From: Sulfitobacter maritimus
GTDB lineage: Bacteria > Pseudomonadota > Alphaproteobacteria > Rhodobacterales > Rhodobacteraceae
Reading direction: 5' to 3'
Length of the DNA stretch: 64,000 bases
NCBI RefSeq assembly: GCF_013346665.1
Contig: NZ_JABVBB010000034.1
Span: 1 to 64,000 of the forward strand
The translations under genes were made by a program, and so were the position numbers. Positions 27,031 to 36,033 of the stretch are shown here, in pieces. The notes under the pieces are model-generated. The model saw nothing but the letters and a program-made list of their open reading frames with translations, was not told the origin of the DNA and made no database searches. Each line of letters opens with the position of its first letter. Within the stretch, counting starts at the first letter, position 1.

Positions 27031-27710
27031 GCAAGCCACTGCGTTTGGTAATCTTTGACGTCGACGGCACGCTGGTCGACAGTCAGGGCGATATCGTGGC
27101 CGCGATGAGCGCGGCCTTTGCGGCGGTTGATGCACCTTTGCCGTCGCGGGCAGAGATTTTGTCTATCGTTGGCCTTTCGCTGGATGTTGCGATGACAGTC
27201 TTGGCACCGACCCGTTCGACAGGGGATCATCTGCGGATGGTTGAAGCCTATAAAGACGCCTATATGGCGCTGCGGGCGGAGGCAGGTGTGGCAGAGTCCT
27301 CGCCGCTTTATCCGGGCGCGTTGGAGGTCTTGCGTCAGTTGCATGCGGAGCCGGAAATCCTGCTCGGTGTGGCAACGGGCAAGTCGAAACGCGGGCTGGA
27401 CAAGCTGATTGCCGGCCATGGGCTGGAAGGGCTGTTCATCACGCAACAGGTGGCAGATTTTCACCCTTCGAAGCCGCACCCGTCAATGATCTATCAAGCG
27501 ATGGCCGATGCAGGCGTCGCGGCAGAAGCCACGGTTATGATTGGCGACACTTCCTTTGACATGGACATGGCAGCAGCGGCAGGCGTGACCGGGATCGGTG
27601 TCGCTTGGGGCTATCACAGCGCGGACAAGCTGACAGCAGCCACGCATGTAGTTAAAAGCTACGCCGCGCTGCCGCCGTTGCTGGAACAGATTTGGAGCAT
27701 CCCCGCATGA
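27027..27710 (+). CDS. HAD-superfamily hydrolase, phosphoglycolate phosphatase-like
   Basis: The 227-residue soluble protein has HAD motif I DVDGT with nucleophile Asp11 and acid Asp13. Motif II lies in GVATGKSKRGL and motif IV in MIGDTSFDMDMA. The helical cap between residues 20 and 85 is that of Gph/PgmB-type subclass I enzymes. The substrate is not certain: phosphoglycolate, another sugar phosphate, or pyrophosphate are possible. It overlaps its neighbours by ATGA. Confidence 0.9.
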   Translation: MSKPLRLVIFDVDGTLVDSQGDIVAAMSAAFAAVDAPLPSRAEILSIVGLSLDVAMTVLAPTRSTGDHLRMVEAYKDAYMALRAEAGVAESSPLYPGALEVLRQLHAEPEILLGVATGKSKRGLDKLIAGHGLEGLFITQQVADFHPSKPHPSMIYQAMADAGVAAEATVMIGDTSFDMDMAAAAGVTGIGVAWGYHSADKLTAATHVVKSYAALPPLLEQIWSIPA

Positions 27711-28420
27711 GCGATTGGAAGGCGAAACGCTTTTGGAAAGAAGCGGCTGTGGTTGAGGTCGATGGGGGCTATACCGTTGAGTTGGATGGCCGCCGTGTGA
27801 AAACCCCGGCCAAACGACCCCTGACCCTGCCAACCCGCGCCATGGCCGAAGCAGTGGCAGCCGAATGGCAGGCGCAAGACAAGCAGATCGATCCGCGCAG
27901 CATGCCGGTCACCAAAACGGCGAATGCTGCGATCGATAAGGTCGCGGTGCAAAAGGAAGAGGTCGTCGACATGCTCGCGGCCTATGGCGATAGTGATTTG
28001 CTGTGCTACCGCGCGGACAGTCCAGAGGGGTTGGTGGCGCGGCAATCGGCACAATGGGACCCGATATTGGATTGGGCCGAAGGGTGCCTTGGCGTCAAGC
28101 TGGAGACCCGTCAGGGCATTATGCACGCGCCGCAAGCGCCCGATGCTTTGGAAGAACTGCACCGCCGAACCGCAGCGCTTGACTCATTCGAGCTCGCTGC
28201 CTTTCATGATCTTGTCAGTCTGACGGGCTCGCTCGTTCTGGGCTTCGCGGCGCTAGAGCAGGCCTATGACCCTGATACCATTTGGGCTTTGTCACGGTTG
28301 GACGAAACCTGGCAGGCCGAACAATGGGGCCGCGATGATGTGGCGGAAGCTGAAGCGGAGATCAAACGACAAGCGTTTCTGCACGCCTGCGAAATGATCG
28401 TGCTCAACCGCGCGGACTGA
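27707..28420 (+). CDS. ATP12-family chaperone for F1-ATPase assembly
   Basis: ATP12 (ATPAF2) binds the F1 alpha subunit during assembly in mitochondria; alphaproteobacteria carry homologues. The 237-residue product has the typical FWKEAAV..VDGGYTVELDGRRVKTPA N terminus (about 8-36), the VAAEW and D..SMP.TK segments, and an acidic helical C-terminal half with SLVLGFAAL. The ATG at 27707 overlaps the phosphatase stop by ATGA, ending a chain of overlapping genes from rarA. Confidence 0.92.
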   Translation: MSDWKAKRFWKEAAVVEVDGGYTVELDGRRVKTPAKRPLTLPTRAMAEAVAAEWQAQDKQIDPRSMPVTKTANAAIDKVAVQKEEVVDMLAAYGDSDLLCYRADSPEGLVARQSAQWDPILDWAEGCLGVKLETRQGIMHAPQAPDALEELHRRTAALDSFELAAFHDLVSLTGSLVLGFAALEQAYDPDTIWALSRLDETWQAEQWGRDDVAEAEAEIKRQAFLHACEMIVLNRAD

Positions 28421-28616
28421 AGTACGAAAGTTTCAACCGGAGGGCTAGCAATGTTAGCGCTCCACTTTTGCTTAACGCGCACTTGACCTCGAAAGCTGAA
28501 TCCGCCCACACTGCTTTTCATTGAGCTGGGGCAACTCGGCACATGATCGTCTCCGGCGTCGGAAGATGCCGGATTAACCGCCAGTGAACGTGGCGGACTA
28601 TCAGGAAGAGGTAAAA

Positions 28617-29633
28617 ATGAAAAAAACCGTAATTTTTGGCGCGCTGACCGTTGCTGGTCTTGCTGCCGGCGCTGCTGGCGCCGCGACGCTTGATGATGTC
28701 AAGGCACGCGGCAAGCTGAACTGTGGCGTGACAACCGGTCTGGCAGGCTTTGCCGCACCGAACGCCAATGGCGAATGGGAAGGCTTTGACGTCGCCGTTT
28801 GCCGTGCCGTTGCCGCCGCTGTGCTGGGCGACAAGAACGCCGTGGAATTCGTGCCGACAACCGGCAAGACCCGCTTTACCGCGCTGGCATCGGGCGAGAT
28901 CGATTTCCTTGCGCGCAACACCACATGGACATTCAGCCGTGACACCGACCTGAAATTCGATTTCATCGGCATCAACTACTATGACGGTCAGGGCTTCATG
29001 GTCCCGAAAGCGCTTGGCGTTTCCTCGGCCAAAGACCTCGACGGCGCGACTGTCTGCATCCAGACCGGCACAACGACCGAGCTGAACCTCGCGGACTTCT
29101 TCCGTAAGAACGGCATTGAGTATGAGCCCGTTCCGGTTGAAACCAACGCCGAAGGCCAGCAGCAGTACCTTGCCGGTGCCTGCGACACTTACACCACAGA
29201 CGCTTCCGGTCTGGCGGCGACACGCGCAACCTTTGAGAACCCGGACGAGCATGTGCTGCTGCCCGAGATCATCTCGAAAGAGCCGCTCGGCCCGCTGGTC
29301 CGCCACGGCGACAACGACTGGGGCGACATCACCCGCTGGGTGCTGAACGCTCTGATCGCAGCCGAAGAGCTGGGCATCACCTCCGCCAATATCGAAGAGA
29401 TGGCCGGCAACACCAACAACCCCGAAGTCGCCCGTCTGATGGGCACCGAAGGCACGCTGGGTGAGATGATCGGTCTCGACGCCGAATGGGCCAAGCGCGC
29501 CATCATGGCCGAAGGCAACTATGGTGAGATCTTTGCCAAGAACATTGGTGAGGAAACCCCCATCGGTCTGGCCCGTGGTCTGAACGCTCAGTGGACAGAC
29601 GGTGGTCTGCTTTACGCACCGCCCTTCCGCTAA
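28617..29633 (+). CDS. aapJ: Periplasmic general L-amino acid-binding protein
   Basis: AapJ delivers many L-amino acids to the AapQMP transporter. The 338-residue product has a cleavable signal (MKKTVIFGALTV...AAGAA, about 22 residues). A type 3 solute-binding fold follows, with KLNCGVTTGLAGFA, GFDVAVCRAVAAAV and DFLARNTTWTFSRD. Two cysteine pairs typical of AapJ are present. The ATG at 28617 is preceded by GGAAGAGG. The 28421-28616 gap holds its probable promoter (TTGACC at 28483-28488 without a convincing -10). Confidence 0.95.
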   Translation: MKKTVIFGALTVAGLAAGAAGAATLDDVKARGKLNCGVTTGLAGFAAPNANGEWEGFDVAVCRAVAAAVLGDKNAVEFVPTTGKTRFTALASGEIDFLARNTTWTFSRDTDLKFDFIGINYYDGQGFMVPKALGVSSAKDLDGATVCIQTGTTTELNLADFFRKNGIEYEPVPVETNAEGQQQYLAGACDTYTTDASGLAATRATFENPDEHVLLPEIISKEPLGPLVRHGDNDWGDITRWVLNALIAAEELGITSANIEEMAGNTNNPEVARLMGTEGTLGEMIGLDAEWAKRAIMAEGNYGEIFAKNIGEETPIGLARGLNAQWTDGGLLYAPPFR

Positions 29634-29644
29634 GATACCAAGCC

Positions 29645-29672
29645 AAGGGGCGCAGGAATTCCTGCGCCCCTT
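29645..29672 (+). terminator. 28-nt perfect palindrome after aapJ
   Basis: AAGGGGCGCAGG, AATT, CCTGCGCCCCTT forms a 12-bp GC-rich stem. The 3' side lacks a T-run, which suits a partial terminator or 3' stabilising structure that keeps binding-protein mRNA above permease mRNA. Confidence 0.7.
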
Positions 29673-29821
29673 GTGCCTCTGCCGCAATATAACGTTTCAA
29701 CAACCCCCTCAGACGACAATAAAAACCCACGATCGAAAAACGATCAAAGACCAAAAACGATTCGGCTAAAGGCACTGTTAAGGTGCTCATAATAAAAACG
29801 CCGGAACACAGGGATACATAC

Positions 29822-31036
29822 ATGACGACACTCACCGACCCTCCAAAGGAGTCGTTCCGGCCATCTATGCTGTTGAGCGATACCCGCTATCGGTCGATCA
29901 CCTTTCAGGTGATTGCGCTGGTGCTGCTGATCGCGGCGATTTGGTATCTGGGATCGAACCTTGCTGCCAACCTGCGCGCTGCCGGGCTGAACATCTCGTT
30001 TCAGTTCCTAAACAACCCTGCCGGGTATGACATTAACCAAACCCTCATTCCCTATACCAGCCAATCGTCCAACCTTCAGGCCGCTTGGGTCGGGATCATC
30101 AACACGCTTCTGGTGTCTTTCCTCGCCTGTATCACGGCAACCATCTTTGGCGTGATTGCCGGGGTGCTGCGTCTGTCCAACAACTGGTTGGTGCGCAAGC
30201 TGATGGCCGGTTACGTCGAGATCTTTCGTAACATCCCGGTGCTGATCTGGATCTTGATCATCTATACGATCATGACCGCCGCCATGCCCGCGCCGAGCGC
30301 CTTTCGAGGCGACGATCCGGCGTCGTCAATGATGCTCGGCTCCTTCGCCTTTACCAACCGGGGCGTTTATATTCCGGGGCCGATCTGGGGGCCGGGCTCG
30401 ACCATTGTGGTTGCGACATTCGTGGCCTCTGTGATCGGGGTCTTTGCTTACCGTCGCTACGCTACCAAATTGCTTTACGATACAGGTCGTCTGCTGCCGA
30501 TGCTCTGGCCTTCGGTGGTGATCCTGTTGGTGCCGACGATCGTCATGTTCTTTTTCCTTGGGATGCCCATTGGGCTGGATTATCCGGCGCTTAAGGGGTT
30601 CAACTTCCGAGGCGGTATTCAAATCGGCGCGCCGCTGATCGCGCTGTGGTTTGCCCTGTCGATCTACACGGGCGCTTTCATCGCAGAAAACGTGCGCGCG
30701 GGCATTCAGGCCGTCAGCAAGGGCCAGACCGAAGCTGCCGCCGCGCTTGGTTTGCGCTCTGGTAGGATCATGAACCTTGTGGTGCTGCCGCAAGCGCTGC
30801 GCGTGATCATCCCGCCCCTGATCTCCAACTATTTGAACATTACCAAGAACTCCTCGCTGGCGATCCTTGTGGGCTATGCCGACATCACCGCGACGCTGGG
30901 TGGGATCACCCTGAACCAGACGGGCCGCGCGATTGAATGTGTGGTGCTCTTGATGCTGTTCTACCTTGTTATCTCACTGGGAATTTCGATGGTGATGAAC
31001 GTCTACAACAACGCAACGAAGCTGAAGGAGCGCTGA
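29822..31036 (+). CDS. aapQ: General L-amino acid ABC transporter permease AapQ
   Basis: This is an inner membrane permease of the polar amino acid (HisMQ) family. The 404-residue product has multiple transmembrane helices and the EAA loop ENVRAGIQAVSKGQTEAAAALGL, where the ATPase docks (around residues 293-315). The long N-terminal half with a periplasmic insertion is typical of AapQ/BztB. The ATG at 29822 lies 13 codons into the open frame. Confidence 0.94.
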   Translation: MTTLTDPPKESFRPSMLLSDTRYRSITFQVIALVLLIAAIWYLGSNLAANLRAAGLNISFQFLNNPAGYDINQTLIPYTSQSSNLQAAWVGIINTLLVSFLACITATIFGVIAGVLRLSNNWLVRKLMAGYVEIFRNIPVLIWILIIYTIMTAAMPAPSAFRGDDPASSMMLGSFAFTNRGVYIPGPIWGPGSTIVVATFVASVIGVFAYRRYATKLLYDTGRLLPMLWPSVVILLVPTIVMFFFLGMPIGLDYPALKGFNFRGGIQIGAPLIALWFALSIYTGAFIAENVRAGIQAVSKGQTEAAAALGLRSGRIMNLVVLPQALRVIIPPLISNYLNITKNSSLAILVGYADITATLGGITLNQTGRAIECVVLLMLFYLVISLGISMVMNVYNNATKLKER

Positions 31037-31039
31037 GCC

Positions 31040-32338
31040 ATGTCCGATACACATGCTGAATCCATTGCCTTCGTGCGTGAATCCTCGTTGCCCCCTGCGG
31101 CACCGCCTGAAAAGGTCGGCGGGCCGTTCAAATGGGTGAAAGACAATCTTTTTCCCACTTGGGCTAACGCGATCTTAACCATTGTCGCGCTCTACTTCTT
31201 GTATTTGCTGCTCTCCGGGTCTTTGCCGTGGTTGCTCAATGGCGTGTGGAACGCCAGCAGCCTGTCGGAGTGTCGTGAGATATTGGACGGTGCGACTGGC
31301 GCTTGTTTTTCGGTCATTTCCGAGCGTTGGCACCAGTTGCTCTTTGGCTTTAAATACCCGAGCGATCAATATTGGCGCCCGACATTGGCCTTGGTCCTGT
31401 TGTTCCTTGCGGTGGCGCCAGTGCTCTTTATTGACCTGCCGCGCAAGCTGCTGATCTTTACCGGCATCTACCCCTTCCTCGCCTTCTGGCTGATTTGGGG
31501 CGGGCCAATCTGGGGGCCGGTCTTTGCCCTGCTGGGCGTTATCGTTGGCTATATGGTCTATGCCCGTTTGGTGCATAACAGCTTCGCCAAGGCGTTGGCG
31601 GGCGGCATCGTCGCGGCTGCGATTGTCTGGTATGTCGGCGGAATTATCGGCGACGCACTGCGTCCCGCGCGGCCGCTGCTCGAAGCGGTGCCAAGCCGGG
31701 ATCTGGGGGGCTTCATGCTCAACATGATGCTGGGCATTACCTGTGTGTCCCTGTCGCTGCCCATCGGGATCGCATTGGCGCTCGGCCGTCAGTCGCACCT
31801 GCCGATTGTCAAAGGCATCTGCGTCGTGTTCATTGAATTCGTTCGAGGCGTGCCGCTCATCACCCTGCTTTTTGTGGCGAATGTGATGCTGGCCTATTTC
31901 TTCCCACCCGGCTCTGGCGTTGATCTCTTCATCCGCGTGGTGATCATGATCACCATGTTCTCCTCCGCCTATATCGCCGAGGTGATCCGGGGCGGTCTCG
32001 CCGCGCTGCCAAAGGGGCAGTATGAGGCGGCCGACAGCCTTGGCCTCGACTATCCGCAGGCGATGCGGCTGATCATCTTGCCGCAGGCGCTGAAGATTTC
32101 GATCCCGGGCATCGTCAACATCGCGGTGGGCCTGTTCAAGGACACCACGCTGGTTTCGGTGATCTCGCTGTTCGACATCATCGGCATGATCCGCGGCCCG
32201 ATCCTCGCCTCGACCGACTGGAACGGCGTCTACTGGGAGCTTTTCCTCTTTGCTTCCGTGCTGTTCTTCATCGTCTGCTACGGCATTTCACAATATTCGC
32301 AGTGGCTGGAACGCCGTCTTGCGACTGACCATCGTTAA
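31040..32338 (+). CDS. aapM: General L-amino acid ABC transporter permease AapM
   Basis: This is the second permease of the Aap/Bzt system, 432 residues. It has several N-terminal hydrophobic helices, the [14 protein letters not shown] [15 protein letters not shown] segment, and the EAA loop [23 protein letters not shown]. It starts 3 nt after aapQ. It pairs with AapQ to form the channel. Confidence 0.95.
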   Translation: MSDTHAESIAFVRESSLPPAAPPEKVGGPFKWVKDNLFPTWANAILTIVALYFLYLLLSGSLPWLLNGVWNASSLSECREILDGATGACFSVISERWHQLLFGFKYPSDQYWRPTLALVLLFLAVAPVLFIDLPRKLLIFTGIYPFLAFWLIWGGPIWGPVFALLGVIVGYMVYARLVHNSFAKALAGGIVAAAIVWYVGGIIGDALRPARPLLEAVPSRDLGGFMLNMMLGITCVSLSLPIGIALALGRQSHLPIVKGICVVFIEFVRGVPLITLLFVANVMLAYFFPPGSGVDLFIRVVIMITMFSSAYIAEVIRGGLAALPKGQYEAADSLGLDYPQAMRLIILPQALKISIPGIVNIAVGLFKDTTLVSVISLFDIIGMIRGPILASTDWNGVYWELFLFASVLFFIVCYGISQYSQWLERRLATDHR

Positions 32339-32352
32339 GGGAGGGTTCTCAC

Positions 32353-33120
32353 ATGGCTGAGACCGCACAAATGCAGGTATCCGACGAAGTCGCGATCCGT
32401 ATTAACAACATGAACAAATGGTACGGCGCGTTCCACGTGCTGCGCGACATCGACCTGACGGTGCATCGCGGCGAGCGCATCGTGATCTGCGGGCCTTCGG
32501 GCTCCGGCAAATCGACGCTGATCCGCTGCATCAATGCATTGGAAGAGCATCAGAAGGGCAGCATCGAAGTTGACGGCACGCTGCTCAGTTCGGACCTCAA
32601 GAACATCGACAAGATCCGCTCAGAGGTCGGCATGTGCTTTCAGCACTTTAACCTCTTCCCGCATCTGACGATCCTTGAGAACTGCACGCTGGCCCCGATC
32701 TGGGTGCGCAAGACGCCCAAGAAGGAAGCCGAAGAAACGGCGATGCATTTCCTTGAAAAGGTGAAGATCCCCGATCAGGCCAACAAGTACCCCGGCCAGC
32801 TTTCGGGCGGTCAACAGCAGCGTGTGGCGATTGCCCGTTCGCTTTGTATGCGCCCGCGTATCATGCTGTTCGATGAGCCGACATCGGCGCTCGATCCTGA
32901 AATGATCAAGGAAGTGCTCGACACGATGATCGAGCTTGCCGAAGAAGGCATGACCATGCTCTGCGTGACCCACGAGATGGGCTTTGCCCGTCAGGTCGCG
33001 AACCGGGTGATCTTTATGGATGAAGGCCAAATCGTTGAACAGAATGAGCCGGAAGCCTTCTTTAACAACCCACAAAGCCCGCGCACACAGTTGTTCCTGA
33101 GCCAGATTCTGGGCCACTGA
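32353..33120 (+). CDS. aapP: General L-amino acid ABC transporter ATP-binding protein AapP
   Basis: This cytoplasmic ATPase powers AapQM. The 255-residue product has Walker [10 protein letters not shown] (47-55), Q-loop [10 protein letters not shown], signature LSGGQQQR, Walker [13 protein letters not shown] and the switch His in [10 protein letters not shown]. It is the last gene of aapJQMP and is followed by a terminator. Confidence 0.96.
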   Translation: MAETAQMQVSDEVAIRINNMNKWYGAFHVLRDIDLTVHRGERIVICGPSGSGKSTLIRCINALEEHQKGSIEVDGTLLSSDLKNIDKIRSEVGMCFQHFNLFPHLTILENCTLAPIWVRKTPKKEAEETAMHFLEKVKIPDQANKYPGQLSGGQQQRVAIARSLCMRPRIMLFDEPTSALDPEMIKEVLDTMIELAEEGMTMLCVTHEMGFARQVANRVIFMDEGQIVEQNEPEAFFNNPQSPRTQLFLSQILGH

Positions 33121-33146
33121 CCCGCGCGACGGCAGCACTGCGAACC

Positions 33147-33176
33147 AAACGCCCCGGCCAATCGGTCGGGGCGTTT
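33147..33176. terminator. Terminator between aapP and sixA
   Basis: AAACGCCCCGGCC and GGTCGGGGCGTTT form a 13-bp stem with one G-U around AATC. A-rich on one side and T-rich on the other, it can serve both the aap unit and the converging sixA gene. Confidence 0.88.
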
Positions 33177-33181
33177 GCGTT

Positions 33182-33676
33182 TCACACCAGCTGTTTGGGC
33201 ACGGTGAAGGCGTGCAGCGTACCGGTGCCGCGGGCAAGGTCGGCCCAACTGTCGATATCGAAATCGATCACCGTGGTCGCACCCGAAGGATAGCGGCGAA
33301 ATGCGTCCTCTTGGGGTTCTTGCTGCAACAGCACCGCTGCAGCGGTGGCAATGCCGGGGTTATGCGCGACAAGCAGCACGGTGTTTCCCTCAGCCCGTCG
33401 GCGCAGCGTGGCTATGATCGCATCGGGTTCGGCGAGATAAAGGTCGCGCAGATGCGCAACCGCGCTGCTCTTAGGCAGGTCTAGCAGCAGGCAGGTTTCC
33501 CGCGTTCGGGCGGCGGTTGAACATAGCACCGCATCCGGTACCAATCTCTTGGTTTGGAGCCAGTTGCCGAGCGCTTCGGCGGCCCCACGCCCGCGGCGGT
33601 TTAACGGGCGGTCGTGATCGCTGGTGCCTTGGGACCAGTCCGATTTCGCGTGTCGCATTAGGATCAGGCGGCGCAT
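33182..33676 (-). CDS. sixA: SixA-type phosphohistidine phosphatase
   Basis: Histidine phosphatases of the SixA group remove phosphate from phosphohistidine, in E. coli from PtsN-branch or ArcB phosphotransfer proteins. The 164-residue product has the N-terminal RHAKSDW motif (nucleophile His9), an arginine in DRPLNRRGR and the second catalytic histidine in LLVAHNPG. The partner protein is unknown here. It lies downstream of argB on the same strand. Confidence 0.88.
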   Translation of the reverse strand: MRRLILMRHAKSDWSQGTSDHDRPLNRRGRGAAEALGNWLQTKRLVPDAVLCSTAARTRETCLLLDLPKSSAVAHLRDLYLAEPDAIIATLRRRAEGNTVLLVAHNPGIATAAAVLLQQEPQEDAFRRYPSGATTVIDFDIDSWADLARGTGTLHAFTVPKQLV

Positions 33677-33741
33677 GTCATTCCTTTCACTGCTCGGCCC
33701 ATCATAGGCGCGAAGCAGGGGCAGGGGGCAAGCGCTTTGCC

Positions 33742-34605
33742 TCAGCCGTTGCGAATGATGCTGCCCGCGCCGTGTTCCGTGAAAAGCTCCAACAGGCAGG
33801 CATTTGGCGCACGTCCGTCGAGAATCACCGCCGCACGCACGCCGCCTTCGAGCGCTTTCAACGCGGTTTGAACCTTGGGGATCATCCCACCTGCGATGGT
33901 GCCATCAGCGATCATTTCGTTGATCTGGCTTGCAGTCAGGTCAGTCACCACCTCGCCCGAACCGTCTTTCACGCCAGCCACGTCCGTGAGCAGCAACAAA
34001 CGATCGGCCTTCAGCGCGCCCGCGATGGCGCCTGCGGCGGTGTCACCGTTGATGTTATAGGTCTCGCCGCTGAGGCCCATGCCAAGGGGCGCGATGACGG
34101 GGATGATGTCCTTTTCGGCAAAGTCGCGGAGAATGCTCGGATTAACCTCTGCGGGTCTGCCAACCAAGCCAAGGGCGGGATCTTCGGGCTCGCAAACGAT
34201 CAAGCCGCTGTCTTTGCCCGAGACGCCAACAGCACGCCCCCCCTGTTCGGAAATCGCCTGCACGATCCGTGCATTGACGAGCCCCGACAGCACCATCTCG
34301 ACCACTTCCATGGTCGCGGCATCGGTGACGCGTTTGCCATTCACGAATTCGGACTCGATGTTCAGCCGGGCCAGCATGTTGTTAATCATCGGCCCGCCGC
34401 CATGGACAATCACTGGATTCACACCCACCTGCCGCATCAGCACGACATCGCGGGCAAATTCATCCATCGCCTCATCGCTGCCCATCGCATGACCGCCCAG
34501 CTTGATAACCACGGTGGCATCGGCATAGCGTTGCAGGAAGGGCAGGGCTTGGCTCAGGGTGCGGGCGGTGGCGATCCAGTCGCGATTCATGTCTTGCGTT
34601 CTCAT
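33742..34605 (-). CDS. argB: Acetylglutamate kinase
   Basis: ArgB phosphorylates N-acetyl-L-glutamate in arginine synthesis. The product from 34605 is 287 residues, with [18 protein letters not shown], the NVNGDTAAG-type [12 protein letters not shown] segment and [11 protein letters not shown]. Starts at 34605 and 34590 are both plausible; the frame is open to 34668 but would then overlap engB. The lysines and glycines of the nucleotide site are intact. It is unlinked to other arg genes in this window. Confidence 0.95.
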   Translation of the reverse strand: MRTQDMNRDWIATARTLSQALPFLQRYADATVVIKLGGHAMGSDEAMDEFARDVVLMRQVGVNPVIVHGGGPMINNMLARLNIESEFVNGKRVTDAATMEVVEMVLSGLVNARIVQAISEQGGRAVGVSGKDSGLIVCEPEDPALGLVGRPAEVNPSILRDFAEKDIIPVIAPLGMGLSGETYNINGDTAAGAIAGALKADRLLLLTDVAGVKDGSGEVVTDLTASQINEMIADGTIAGGMIPKVQTALKALEGGVRAAVILDGRAPNACLLELFTEHGAGSIIRNG

Positions 34606-34642
34606 CTGTTGACCCATGGGACGCCGATAACGGCGGGGGGAG

Positions 34643-35293
34643 TTATTCCAGCGTGGCGATGATTGCACGCAGGGTAGGGATGCCCCAGCCCTTTTCCGAA
34701 GACGTCACGACGATCTCTGGATAAGCGGCGGGGTGTTTGCTCAGCGCGTCTTTCACCTGCGTCAGGATTTTTTCGCGCTCGGCCTCTTTGACCTTGTCGG
34801 CTTTGGTCAGCACGACTTGAAAGGTCACGGCAGAACTGTCGAGCAGGGACATGATCTCATCATCAACCTTCTTCACCCCATGACGCGCGTCGATCAGCAC
34901 AAAGGCGCGGCGCAGGGTTTGACGGCCAGACAGATATTGCTTCAGCAAGCGTTGCCATTTTTCAACAACGGGCAGGGGGGCGTTGGCATAGCCATAGCCG
35001 GGCAGGTCAACGAGGTAGTGTTCCTCGCCCGCCGTGAAGAAGTTAATCTCCTGCGTACGGCCCGGCGTGTTTGAGGCCCGCGCCAGCGCCTTCATCCCCG
35101 TCAGCGCGTTGATCAGCGTCGATTTACCGACGTTAGAGCGACCGGCAAAGCAAACCTCCATCCGGTCAGGGGGTGGCAGCCCGTCCATCGCCACCACGCC
35201 TTTAACGAATGTTGTCTCACCCGCAAATAGCATCCGGCCCTTTTCCGCGCTCGGCGCGTCCGGCTCTTCGGCGGTGGTGTAGTTCACTTGCAT
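34643..35293 (-). CDS. engB: Ribosome biogenesis GTP-binding protein YihA/EngB
   Basis: EngB is an essential TrmE-like GTPase acting in large-subunit assembly. The 216-residue product has G1 GRSNVGKS (51-58), G3 DLPGYGYA, G4 TKAD and G5 TSS. Its start overlaps the MOSC gene stop by one base. Confidence 0.95.
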   Translation of the reverse strand: MQVNYTTAEEPDAPSAEKGRMLFAGETTFVKGVVAMDGLPPPDRMEVCFAGRSNVGKSTLINALTGMKALARASNTPGRTQEINFFTAGEEHYLVDLPGYGYANAPLPVVEKWQRLLKQYLSGRQTLRRAFVLIDARHGVKKVDDEIMSLLDSSAVTFQVVLTKADKVKEAEREKILTQVKDALSKHPAAYPEIVVTSSEKGWGIPTLRAIIATLE

Positions 35294-36033
35294 CAGATCA
35301 GCTCCAGTTCGTCGCCCACGGCGATCTCTCCGCCTCTGGTGACGGTGAGGGTAACACCGAAGTCACGGTGGCTCAATTGGTCAAGTGCGGCGAGCGTATC
35401 CACGTCGCGCGCGCCGGTGTCGGTATTGACGGTGGTGGCAAGGCAGCGGGTGATGCGCTTGGACACATGCAGCCGGGCATCGCCAATTTTTACTTCGCGG
35501 CCAATCCACTCGAACTCAGCCCAAGGCGCGGCGCCGTCAAACCAGATGTTGCCACGCCAGCGGGCGGTCTGGAGCGGCGAACCGGAAAGTTCTTCAACCG
35601 ATCGGTGGCTGCTGACACTGTTGAGCGAAAGTGTCGGCTCTGCACTGTCGGTGTAACCCCGGCCATCAAGACGCAGAATGTCCACCGGTGCCGCCCGACC
35701 TTCGGCCACCAGCGGGCGCACCCAGTCAAGGAACTGCGCCTTGTCGCGATCCGGGTGAAAGGTAATCTCGCCTTGGTCGGGATGGCGCAGAGTGAGCAAC
35801 TCGGTCGCCTCATCCAGCTGGGCTGTGATTGCCTGTAACTGCGGGGAGGATGCCCCCCGCGTGAAATTCAAACAACGCGCCCAGTCTCCGGGCGCGGCCT
35901 TGCTGGCGTCATGGGCCACGGCCCAGAGCCGGTCATAGGGCATGGATTGCCCGGCCCGCAGGGTTACGCGCTCAACCGTCTCGCGGCCATGGGCCTTGAG
36001 CGGATGCCGGTTGAGCGCAGTGATCTGCATCAC
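35293..36033 (-). CDS. MOSC-domain protein
   Basis: MOSC domains occur in molybdenum cofactor sulfurases and in mARC/YiiM-type molybdoenzymes. The 246-residue product has an N-terminal MOSC_N-like beta barrel (HPLKAHGRETVERVTL, MPYDRLWAV) and a C-terminal MOSC core (WRGNIWFDG, ITRCLATTVNTDTG, LSHRDFGV). The cysteine in TRCLATTV matches the expected Mo-coordinating Cys. Substrate unknown. Coupled to yidC by ATGA and to engB by TGATG. Confidence 0.9.
   Translation of the reverse strand: MMQITALNRHPLKAHGRETVERVTLRAGQSMPYDRLWAVAHDASKAAPGDWARCLNFTRGASSPQLQAITAQLDEATELLTLRHPDQGEITFHPDRDKAQFLDWVRPLVAEGRAAPVDILRLDGRGYTDSAEPTLSLNSVSSHRSVEELSGSPLQTARWRGNIWFDGAAPWAEFEWIGREVKIGDARLHVSKRITRCLATTVNTDTGARDVDTLAALDQLSHRDFGVTLTVTRGGEIAVGDELELI

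Noticed and set aside
24763..27135. 790-codon minus-strand open frame over rarA, crcB and rluC
   Set aside because: Long antisense frames are common in GC-rich DNA; three well-supported genes occupy the plus strand and the antisense product has no recognisable domain.
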